This document shows, in pieces, positions 8,853 to 15,334 of a DNA stretch of 32,770 nt. A model generated the notes under the pieces. The model searched no databases, had not been told where the DNA came from, and saw only the letters and a program-made list of their open reading frames with translations. The translations under genes were made by a program, and so were the position numbers. Source of the DNA: Planctomycetota bacterium. GTDB taxonomy: Bacteria; Planctomycetota; UBA1135; UBA2386. Location: contig JAJFFD010000159.1 of the NCBI GenBank assembly GCA_021776805.1, positions 1-32,770 of the forward strand. The letters run 5' to 3'. Every line of letters starts with the position of its first letter. The first letter of the stretch is position 1.

Positions 8853-8885
8853 CCCGATTCGACCCCAATCGGGCCTCTGAGAGGC
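8853..8885 (+). other. Two adjacent inverted repeats between the peptidase and citrate synthase genes
   Basis: CCCGATT (8853-8859) and AATCGGG (8867-8873) can form a 7-bp stem with a 7-base loop. Directly after it, GCCTCTGAGAGGC (8873-8885) is a palindrome around one central base. No T-run follows, so a classical intrinsic terminator is not supported. The block could end transcription of the carboxypeptidase gene by another route or serve as a protein-binding site ahead of citrate synthase. Confidence 0.35.
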
Positions 8886-9010
8886 TCTCGAGCCCATCCT
8901 CAGAATCGCACAAGGCGCCTCATATCCTCCCTGCACAAGGAATCCGGGTTTGAGCGCCGAATAGCATGGGGGCAGGTACATTCCCCATTGAAGGACGTAG
9001 GTAGACAGCG

Positions 9011-10147
9011 ATGACCGAGAGTAAGGCAGCTCCCAGAGGTGGACTCGAGGGCGTCTATGCCGCGGATTCTGCGATTGGGAAGATCGACGGAGAGCTTGGC
9101 GAGCTTCGCTACTGTGGCTATCTCCTGAAGGATCTGGCGGATCACACGGACTTCGTGGAGACCACCTGGCTCCTCTGGAATGGCGAGCTCCCCAGCCAGG
9201 CTGATCTGGACAGCTTCCGACCGGCCATGCGCCAGGAGCGCGGACTCTCGAAGGAGATTCTGGCCCTGATCGGCCAATTGGCCCCGGCCCTCACTCCCAT
9301 GGACTGCATGCGGACCGTGGTCTCCGCGCTCTGCTTTGACGACAGTCCAAGCGCCGGCGATGACCGGGCGACCAACTTGCATCGCGGGGTGCGCATACAG
9401 GCCAAGATCCCCACCATCGTCGCTGCCTACGCACGCCTTCGTGAGGGCAAGGATCCTCTCGAACCGCGCCAGGATCTGAGTCACGCTGCCAACTTCCTCT
9501 ACATGCTCACGGGCCAGGTGCCCACGGATGAGGAAGCACGCATTCTGGATGTCTGTCTGGTCCTGCACGCGGAGCACGGTTTCAACGCCTCGACCTTTGC
9601 AGCTCGAGTAACCGCTGCCACCCTGAGCGACATGTATTCGGCCGTCACCTCCGCCATCGGCACCCTCAAGGGTCCCCTACATGGCGGCGCCAATACGGCG
9701 GTGATGGAGATGCTTCTCGAGATCGATGGGGTCGACGAAGTCGAAGCACATCTCGATGGCCTCCTCGCTCGCAATGAGAAGGTCATGGGTTTTGGTCACC
9801 GGGTCTACAAGGTCGTGGATCCTCGCGCCCTCGTCCTCAAGGACTTCTCGCAGAAGTTGGCTGCGGTGAAGGGTGAGCCCAAGTGGTTCGAGATGTCGGA
9901 GAAGTTGGAGACCTTGATGAAGATGCGCAAGGGCATCGACATGAACGTCGACTTCTATTCTGCCTCCACCTACTACTACATGGGGATCAGTCCCGACCTG
10001 TTCACCTGCATCTTCGCGATCAGCAGGGTCAGCGGTTGGGTAGCTCACATCCTCGAGCAGTTCAGCAACAATCGACTCATTCGTCCCCGCGCGAATTGGA
10101 TCGGTCACGATCGTCGCGACTACGTCCCTCTCGATCAGCGCGGCTGA
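9011..10147 (+). CDS. gltA: Citrate synthase
   Basis: Condenses oxaloacetate and acetyl-CoA to citrate, the entry step of the TCA cycle. The 378 residues match the short citrate/2-methylcitrate synthase type rather than the longer enterobacterial GltA. The active-site triad is visible: His224 in GPLHGGAN, His263 in MGFGHRVY and Asp314 in NVDFYSA. LHAEHGFNAS (about 180) and the C-terminal arginine region also match. The ATG at 9011 gives a plausible N-terminus; no strong ribosome site is seen. A 2-methylcitrate synthase would look similar, but no propionate genes are nearby. The gene stands alone with about 200 bp of upstream DNA. Confidence 0.93.
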   Translation: MTESKAAPRGGLEGVYAADSAIGKIDGELGELRYCGYLLKDLADHTDFVETTWLLWNGELPSQADLDSFRPAMRQERGLSKEILALIGQLAPALTPMDCMRTVVSALCFDDSPSAGDDRATNLHRGVRIQAKIPTIVAAYARLREGKDPLEPRQDLSHAANFLYMLTGQVPTDEEARILDVCLVLHAEHGFNASTFAARVTAATLSDMYSAVTSAIGTLKGPLHGGANTAVMEMLLEIDGVDEVEAHLDGLLARNEKVMGFGHRVYKVVDPRALVLKDFSQKLAAVKGEPKWFEMSEKLETLMKMRKGIDMNVDFYSASTYYYMGISPDLFTCIFAISRVSGWVAHILEQFSNNRLIRPRANWIGHDRRDYVPLDQRG

Positions 10148-10177
10148 TCTCAGTCCCCGGTTCGCATCGGGCATCCC

Positions 10178-10807
10178 ATGCGAAGGATCTTCATAGGCGA
10201 TATTCAAGGCTGCTTGGAGCCTCTGGATCGCCTGCTCGCAGCGACTGGTTTCCAAGCGGGGGTGGATCAGCTCCATCCCCTGGGTGACCTGGTCAGCAAG
10301 GGTCCTGATTCCCTGGGAGTCCTTCGTCGCCTCCACGATCTGAAGGCAGCGCCAGTGCTCGGCAATCACGACCTTAGCTGGCTACGCCGAGGCAAGATCG
10401 AAGATCAGCCGCTCGCCACCTGGCTTGCTGCCCAGCCCGTTGTTCGGGTCATGGACGACCTGATCATGGTGCACGCCGGCCTGCACCCAGAATGGACCGA
10501 ATCGGATCTCAGCAAGCTAAGTGACGAGCAGATCAACTTTGCGGTCACAGTCCGCTACTGCACGGCGGCTGGCGCGCGCCCCAAGAAAGACTGGCCACCC
10601 CCGGATCCGCCCTTCGCCCCCTGGGACGCGCACTATTCCGGTAGCAAGACTGTTGTCTTCGGGCACTGGGCCAGACGCGGCCTCGTGCTAACGGACAGAG
10701 TGATCGGCTTGGATAGCGGCTGTGTTTATGGCGGCAAGCTCAGTGCGTGGATCGCCGAAGAGGATCGCGTCGTTCAGGTCGCGGGTCAGAGTCAACTAGT
10801 CGACTAG
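10178..10807 (+). CDS. apaH: Diadenosine tetraphosphatase (ApaH-type metallophosphatase)
   Basis: The calcineurin-like metal-site motifs are all present: GDIQG at 7-11, GDLVSKGP at 36-43, GNHDL at 62-66, HAGL at 99-102 and FGHWA at 161-165. GDxQGC in place of GDxHGC, with the GHWA motif, is usual in ApaH, which splits Ap4A symmetrically into two ADP and can decap Np4-capped RNA. At 209 residues it is clearly shorter than the roughly 270-280 of enterobacterial ApaH; the middle, between HAGL and FGHWA, is compressed. It begins 30 bp after citrate synthase. It overlaps the convergent phosphatase gene by exactly 12 bp. Confidence 0.88.
   Translation: MRRIFIGDIQGCLEPLDRLLAATGFQAGVDQLHPLGDLVSKGPDSLGVLRRLHDLKAAPVLGNHDLSWLRRGKIEDQPLATWLAAQPVVRVMDDLIMVHAGLHPEWTESDLSKLSDEQINFAVTVRYCTAAGARPKKDWPPPDPPFAPWDAHYSGSKTVVFGHWARRGLVLTDRVIGLDSGCVYGGKLSAWIAEEDRVVQVAGQSQLVD
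10796..10807. repeat. 12-bp palindrome shared by two convergent gene ends
   Basis: CTAGTCGACTAG reads identically on both strands. It is the last four codons of apaH on the + strand and of the inositol-phosphatase-like gene on the - strand, each reading Leu-Val-Asp-stop. It contains a SalI-type core GTCGAC. The two genes overlap by exactly this palindrome. Confidence 0.95.
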
Positions 10808-11818
10808 ACCCTGCTTGCGCAGCAGTTCACTCAACACCGGCTGCACCATCGTCGCGAGGTCTTGGTTTGCAAAAGCGGCAAAGGATATGTTGCTTGTCGT
10901 ATCCAGGGGCGCATCCAGCTCACTGCCTTCCACATCCTGAACCACACAGCCAGCCTCCTGAGCGATGAGCAGCGTACAGAGGTCATAAGGTCGACAGCAG
11001 AGGCTGCTCCCCTTGCCGAGGGCGCGGTGCACCTGTGGGCGCAGATCCACCACCATCCGATCTCGACCGAGAACGAGCTCCGCCAGCTGGCCCCCCGAGC
11101 TGATGTACTGATCGCAGTAGACCTCTGCCTTGTCACTGCGCCAGCCGCCGAGAAGGCGATCAAATAGCTCTTCTTCCAGCTGTGAGATGATTGCCTTGCC
11201 ACCCTGGAAGAAGTTGCAGACCGTGGCGAAGCCGTGGCGCAGATCCTTGGCCTGTGATGGGACCAGGGGGAGGTCCTGTGATTCTCCTGTATCGAGGTTC
11301 CTGCGTACTCCGTAGGCGCCCTGACCTCGGCTCGCCCAGAGTCGGTCTGCAAGGTTTTGCCGGCTGCTGGGCAGTTCGCTCATGACTGCGAGCTCGATGT
11401 CCCCCAGTCGGGCGCCGCCGGCTTTTTCGCGAGCAAGTCCGGCCAGAGACCAGGCACTTCGCTTGTCGTACATGAGCCCGCGGGTGCCATCGACCGGGTC
11501 GAGGATGAGGCGCCACTTCGCCTGGCTGCCTTTCTCGCCAAAGAATCTCCCTGTGCTTGGTTCGATGCCTTCGGCGACGAGGGTGAAGGTCAGGGTATGA
11601 GCCCACTCTTCGCAGAGGGGAAGGAGGACGGTTTCGGCGGCGATGTCGAGACCGAAGATGGTATCGCCGGCCTCGTCGCGGACCGAGCGGCTGAGAACCT
11701 GGGCACTCTGCTCGGTCTGGGCCATGCGGATGGCTGCGCAAATACGATCCTGAAGGAGGGTGATCCGTTGGAGCCAGTCTTGGAGTTCTGGGTCTTGGGG
11801 TCTGGGGCCGTTGCTCAT
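10796..11818 (-). CDS. Inositol monophosphatase/FBPase superfamily protein
   Basis: From the ATG at 11818 the protein has 340 residues. It shows the metal-dependent phosphatase signature DPVDGT at about 107-112, a preceding acidic site (AEG near 82-84) and a C-terminal RPYDLCTLLIAQEAG matching the conserved aspartate helix of this superfamily. Substrates could be inositol phosphate, fructose-1,6-bisphosphate or 3'-phosphoadenosine 5'-phosphate; none can be chosen from sequence. It is longer than typical IMPase (about 260), with extra sequence between the two metal motifs (about 150-230). A TTG 13 codons upstream is an alternative start. The gene runs towards apaH and away from the tRNA. Confidence 0.82.
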   Translation of the reverse strand: MSNGPRPQDPELQDWLQRITLLQDRICAAIRMAQTEQSAQVLSRSVRDEAGDTIFGLDIAAETVLLPLCEEWAHTLTFTLVAEGIEPSTGRFFGEKGSQAKWRLILDPVDGTRGLMYDKRSAWSLAGLAREKAGGARLGDIELAVMSELPSSRQNLADRLWASRGQGAYGVRRNLDTGESQDLPLVPSQAKDLRHGFATVCNFFQGGKAIISQLEEELFDRLLGGWRSDKAEVYCDQYISSGGQLAELVLGRDRMVVDLRPQVHRALGKGSSLCCRPYDLCTLLIAQEAGCVVQDVEGSELDAPLDTTSNISFAAFANQDLATMVQPVLSELLRKQGLVD

Positions 11819-11857
11819 GCCAGCATTTCCGTCTGTCTCGTTGAGAGGCGCCGGCAA

Positions 11858-11866
11858 TGTTATAGG
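11858..11866 (+). promoter_or_regulatory. Possible extended -10 promoter of the tRNA gene
   Basis: TGTTATAGG fits an extended -10 element (TGn followed by TATAGG) and ends about 20 bases before the mature tRNA. No good -35 is visible at 17 bp. It lies in the short gap between the divergent phosphatase start and the tRNA. Confidence 0.35.
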
Positions 11867-11885
11867 CTGAGCGGCTTGAGAGAAC

Positions 11886-11962
11886 GGGTCGTTAGCTCAG
11901 TTGGTTAGAGCAGGTGTCTCATACACACTTGGTCGTAGGTTCGAGTCCTACACGACCCACCA
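11886..11962 (+). tRNA. tRNA with anticodon CAT (Met elongator or Ile2)
   Basis: A complete cloverleaf can be drawn. The acceptor stem is GGGTCGT/ACGACCC, the D-arm stem GCTC/GAGC, and the anticodon stem GGTGT/ACACT, with one G-U, around the loop CTCATAC. The T-arm stem is GTAGG/CCTAC with loop TTCGAGT, and the 3' CCA is encoded. The anticodon is CAT at 11920-11922. It lacks the three G-C anticodon-stem pairs of an initiator tRNA. The variable loop and T-arm resemble bacterial tRNA-Ile2, whose C34 is changed to lysidine by TilS, so elongator Met and Ile2 both remain possible. It converges on the lipoprotein gene, which ends 27 bases beyond it. Confidence 0.93.
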
Positions 11963-11989
11963 ATTCTCCGCTTGGAAGAAGGCCGTCCC

Positions 11990-12766
11990 CTACCTCTCCC
12001 CAGCACCAACCGGATCCGGCTCATTCCTGCGTACCACTCTGCTCCCGCGCCCTGGCCTCAGAACCGACAGCTTGCGCATCTCAATCAGCTCCAATCTCCC
12101 GGACACATTCGTTTCCGACACTCTGCCCACGTCCGGCGCGTACAGAATGATATCCATGTCCTCCGCGTCCTCTTCGTTCTCGACGAGCTCCAGGCAATCG
12201 GAGAAGGCCTGGTAGGGCACGGTCTCGGAGGTCGTCAGGGAGGCGACTCGGAACCGGTCATTACCTTCCGGGCTGTAGCCGGCGAACTCGTCGCCCACGC
12301 GCATCTCAGCAGGGAAGGCGATCCAGGGCAGGCCATCACCGGCGCCGGCAAACCAAGAGTCATCCGAGCGCCGCAAGACTCCATCCTCGCGCTCGAGAGA
12401 TTCTTCGCCGAACTTCCAGATGTTGCCCTCCGAGTCCAAGCCGAAGAGCTCCCAGGTCATCTCATCGAGAATGCCGCCGACGAAGATGTGTTCCTGGATC
12501 ACCGCGCAGCGAGTACCCCAGATCTCGCGCATTTGATCCAAGACGCGCACCTCCTCTACCGTGTGCTCGCCATGCTTCTCCCCGGCATAGACCCAAAGAG
12601 TGCCTGGGGTCAGGGGGAAATAGGGGTGATTGGGCCAGTCCTGTACATCACTGCTGACGAACTCGGCTTGAGTGGAGTCATTGGTCGTGATGCTGGAACT
12701 GCTACCTCCTGTGCATCCGAGCAGTGGTAGCGCGGCGAGAATCGTGCTTGTCAGGTAAGGCTTCAT
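11990..12766 (-). CDS. Lipoprotein, paralogue of the secreted protein at 15335-16354
   Basis: The ATG at 12766 is preceded by GGGAG seven bases upstream and starts a lipoprotein signal peptide with lipobox LLGC (Cys18). It gives a 258-residue protein with a Gly/Ser/Thr-rich linker after the cysteine. The folded part opens with HPYFPLTPGTLWVY and continues with a Gly-Asn-Ile-Trp segment, SWFAGAGDG, and a C-terminal GRLELIEM. This order matches the protein at 15335-16354 and a widespread family of bacterial exported proteins without a known function. It begins 52 bp after the histidine kinase gene on the same strand, so it is probably the third gene of the regulator-kinase operon. A basic tail (about 232-258) extends past the shared domain. 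Confidence 0.85.
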   Translation of the reverse strand: MKPYLTSTILAALPLLGCTGGSSSSITTNDSTQAEFVSSDVQDWPNHPYFPLTPGTLWVYAGEKHGEHTVEEVRVLDQMREIWGTRCAVIQEHIFVGGILDEMTWELFGLDSEGNIWKFGEESLEREDGVLRRSDDSWFAGAGDGLPWIAFPAEMRVGDEFAGYSPEGNDRFRVASLTTSETVPYQAFSDCLELVENEEDAEDMDIILYAPDVGRVSETNVSGRLELIEMRKLSVLRPGRGSRVVRRNEPDPVGAGER

Positions 12767-12818
12767 GACATGGCTCCCGGGAGTGAATCTAGTGGATGGT
12801 GGGGGCGGAGGTTCATAT

Positions 12819-14327
12819 TCAACCTGAGTGTCGGAGGCCCTCACCGAAGTGCTCGTCCGCCTGCAAGGCAGAGCCGGTCAGGCGAGCTCGGAAGGTGCCA
12901 TCAGAATCTTGTGCGAAATGGATCTCCATGGCGAGGAGAGAGCTGAGGGACGATACCAGAGATAGTCCGAGGCCGGCGTGGTCGCTGGCTGACTCCTCTT
13001 CGTCCTTGCGCCAAAAGGGTTCGGTGATGCGGCCGAGCTCTTCGGCGCTGAGAGTCTCTGCAGAATTCGATAGCTCGACTGCGAAGCCCGCGCCGGACCT
13101 GCTGGCTCTGACAACGATTTCCTCGCCGGCTGGAGAGTACGCGACTGCATTGCGTAGGAGATTGGTGAGGATGATGTTCAGCTTGCCCGAATCCGTATCG
13201 AGCATGATGTCTTCTTCGATGAAGAGTTTGTACTTGAGGTCCTTTGCTGTGGCAGTCTCCGAGAGCTTGCTCCATGAGCTGGTCAGGGCCTGCAGCAAGC
13301 TGAGAGGTGCCCGGTCCACTTGCTCGATTCCTGCCTGGCAGCGCGCCAGCAGCAGGAGGTCGGCAATGACGCCTTCCATGGCGCCGGCGATATCTTTGAC
13401 ATCCTCGAAGAAGCGAGCTACCGAAGTCTGATCGTCTGGCCATTGTGCCCCGACCGCCGCCAGCGAACGTAGCTCGGCGATAGGCGTGCGCAGTTCATGG
13501 GCGACGTTGTCCGCGAAACGCCGTTCTCGTTGAAAGCTGTCATCCAGGCGCTCGAGAAGGGAATTGAGCTGATTGACAACTGCGGCGAGCTCCTTGGGTG
13601 TCTTCGGCAACTGGACGCGCTCGTGCAGGTGCTCCGCATCCAGGCCTTGGACTTGTTGGGTGATGGAGTGAATGGGCCTGAAGCTGACTGCGATAACGGC
13701 CCAGGCCAAGAGCATGCCCAGGAGACTGGCCGCAGAGCCGATGAGGAAGATGCTCCAGCCAAGGGAAGCAAGAATCGTATCCAGGCTTTCGCGGCTACGT
13801 GCAACCGCGAGAATCAGAGGCGGGGCTTTGATGGAGGGGTCGATGTCTTCTGGATTGTCATCCGGATCGATTTCGTCATCTGGCCCCTTGGCTTCGTAGA
13901 CTCGGCAGATCATGCGCCCGGCACGGCCATCAGGCAGGGCGATGTCTTGGATGACGCGGGTATTCAGTGCGTTGCTGAGAAGAGGGAGGTCGTTCTTCTC
14001 GCCAAGATGCTTGGAGCGATACAGGACGCGACTGTCCGTCTGCAGCCAGAACTGAAAGTACTCGGGATCCTCTTCGCGCTCGAACTCGGGCATGTCCCCC
14101 TTGTTGTAGTCCAACTCGATGAAGCCATTCTCCTGGTCGGTCAGGGCCGCAAGGGCATCGGCCTTGGCGCGAAGGGTGGCATCGAATTCATTGGTTGCCT
14201 GGATCTCGAGCAGCGACATGAGGTAAAGGCTCGAGGCGGCGATCAAGATCGCGAAGCCGCCCGCCAGACTCAGAAGGAGCCGACGCCGGATGGAGAACAC
14301 GCAGGGTTCAGTTGACGAAGTAGCCAT
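12819..14327 (-). CDS. Sensor histidine kinase
   Basis: An inner-membrane two-component kinase of 502 residues. Helix 1 (about 17-39) and helix 2 (about 188-214) bracket an exported sensor domain that contains an Asp/Glu-rich patch at 149-164 (DDEIDPDDNPED). HAMP-like sequence follows (about 215-265). The H-box FADNVAHELRTP carries phospho-acceptor His277; the N-box is NLLRNAVAYSP (about 389-399) and the G-box HAGLGLSLV (about 450-458). The architecture is like QseC/PhoQ-type kinases. The ATG at 14327 makes it overlap the response regulator by 20 bp; a GTG nine codons later would remove the overlap. It is the second gene of the operon and is followed by a lipoprotein gene. Confidence 0.93.
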   Translation of the reverse strand: MATSSTEPCVFSIRRRLLLSLAGGFAILIAASSLYLMSLLEIQATNEFDATLRAKADALAALTDQENGFIELDYNKGDMPEFEREEDPEYFQFWLQTDSRVLYRSKHLGEKNDLPLLSNALNTRVIQDIALPDGRAGRMICRVYEAKGPDDEIDPDDNPEDIDPSIKAPPLILAVARSRESLDTILASLGWSIFLIGSAASLLGMLLAWAVIAVSFRPIHSITQQVQGLDAEHLHERVQLPKTPKELAAVVNQLNSLLERLDDSFQRERRFADNVAHELRTPIAELRSLAAVGAQWPDDQTSVARFFEDVKDIAGAMEGVIADLLLLARCQAGIEQVDRAPLSLLQALTSSWSKLSETATAKDLKYKLFIEEDIMLDTDSGKLNIILTNLLRNAVAYSPAGEEIVVRASRSGAGFAVELSNSAETLSAEELGRITEPFWRKDEEESASDHAGLGLSLVSSLSSLLAMEIHFAQDSDGTFRARLTGSALQADEHFGEGLRHSG

Positions 14328-14973
14328 GACCCCTGCGTGTTTGAATCAGGCCTTCGCGCCCTTTGCCATGCAGCTTCTTGCGTAGCTGGTGAACGAAGAC
14401 TTCAACGGCGTTCTCGGAGCCAGCGGCTGCTCCGGCGTATAGATGGTCGAGAAGCTCGAGCTTGGAGACAACGCGGCCACGACGGGAGACCAGGTATTCG
14501 AGAACGGAGTACTCGTTCTTGGTGAGGTCGATCTCTTCATCGCCACAAGAGACGGCGCGCCGACTGGTGTCTACTTCCAATGGGCCGAGACTCTGCACTG
14601 GGCTCTTGGTTCCATACTTGCGACGGACCAAGGCCTGCAGTCTGGCGACAAGTTCGTCGAAGTCGAATGGCTTGGTCAGGTAGTCGTCGGCACCGAGGCG
14701 AAGACCCTCTACGCGCTCGGCAGTCTGGTCCTTGGCGGAGAGAATGAGCACGTGGACTTTGTTGCCCTCATTGCGAAGACGCGAGAGGAGAGCCATCCCG
14801 TCCAACTTGGGTAGTCGAAGATCGAGGATGATGACGTCGTACTTGCCGTGCAGGGCGTATGCGAGTCCTTCCTCGCCATCGCCGACTACATCGACTGCAA
14901 ACCCCGAGCGGCTCAGGCCGAGGCGTAGAGATCTCTGCAGGCGCTTCGAATCTTCTATGAGCAGAACCTTCAT
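14308..14973 (-). CDS. OmpR-family response regulator
   Basis: From the ATG at 14973 (MKVLLIEDSKRL) the protein has 221 residues. The receiver domain has the acidic pair Glu7/Asp8, phospho-acceptor Asp51 in IILDLRLPKLDG and the conserved lysine in YLTKPFDFDE (about 101). A winged-helix DNA-binding domain follows, with TKNEYSVLEYL, the recognition region NAVEVFVHQLRKKL and the end RRGHGYFVN. It is the first gene of a regulator-kinase-lipoprotein operon and is divergent from a gene for a secreted paralogue of that lipoprotein. It probably controls one or both through the intergenic region. The frame upstream of 14973 adds residues that do not fit the family. Confidence 0.94.
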   Translation of the reverse strand: MKVLLIEDSKRLQRSLRLGLSRSGFAVDVVGDGEEGLAYALHGKYDVIILDLRLPKLDGMALLSRLRNEGNKVHVLILSAKDQTAERVEGLRLGADDYLTKPFDFDELVARLQALVRRKYGTKSPVQSLGPLEVDTSRRAVSCGDEEIDLTKNEYSVLEYLVSRRGRVVSKLELLDHLYAGAAAGSENAVEVFVHQLRKKLHGKGREGLIQTRRGHGYFVN

Positions 14974-15054
14974 GGAGCGAGGTCTAAGGATTGGAATCGT
15001 GGCGGCTCGACATGATCCGGCCATGTCAAGCCGGGAGGATTCTGAGACCTCAAG

Positions 15055-15071
15055 CTTAGGTTTCCCTTAGG
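15055..15071 (+). promoter_or_regulatory. Candidate operator: CTTAGG-N5-CTTAGG direct repeat
   Basis: CTTAGGTTTCCCTTAGG is two identical hexamers whose starts are 11 bp apart, one helical turn. OmpR/PhoB regulators bind as head-to-tail dimers to tandem half-sites with this period. It lies 82 bp upstream of the response regulator start and 264 bp before the divergent gene. The assignment to this regulator is inferred from position and spacing only. Confidence 0.5.
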
Positions 15072-15275
15072 GGGCAGCAAGTGGGCTGACTTTTGCTGCT
15101 GCAGTGCTTTGGACACAAGTGGAAGGAATGGCTGCTGATACCGACTCTTTGCGATTTCACGGCTGAAGAGGATATCGGAGATTCGCCGGCCTTTGTCCGC
15201 CTCGAGAATTCTGCAAGCGCCCCTATCTGCTCAGGAGGTCCTAAGGGGAGCCGCCTAGAACGCCTTGGACGTTCA

Positions 15276-15305
15276 TGCGAAGGATCGCATGGCGATCGTT
15301 TCGCA
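15276..15305 (+). promoter_or_regulatory. Hairpin in the leader of the secreted-protein gene
   Basis: TGCGAA (15276-15281) pairs with TTCGCA (15300-15305), and inside it GATCGC (15283-15288) pairs with GCGATC (15292-15297) around a 3-base ATG loop. Together they make a 12-pair stem with a small bulge. It ends about 20 bases before the AAGGAG ribosome site of the gene at 15335. It could be a leader RNA structure or a dyad bound by a protein. Confidence 0.55.
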
Positions 15306-15334
15306 ACAGTCACTCAACGCTTCAAGGAGTAACG

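Larger units (their letters stand above)
14974..15334. promoter_or_regulatory. Divergent control region of the two-component locus
   Basis: This 361-bp gap separates the regulator operon from the divergent secreted-protein gene. It holds an inverted repeat GACATG-N7-CATGTC (15009-15027), a tandem CTTAGG repeat (15055-15071), a lone inverted CCTAAG (15240-15245) and a strong hairpin (15276-15305). AAGGAG lies five bases before the ATG at 15335. No convincing -35/-10 pair was found by eye for either direction. Confidence 0.6.

Noticed and set aside
15009..15029. TTGACA on the - strand as the regulator's -35 box
   Set aside because: No acceptable -10 follows at 16-18 bp. The hexamer is part of the GACATG-N7-CATGTC inverted repeat instead.
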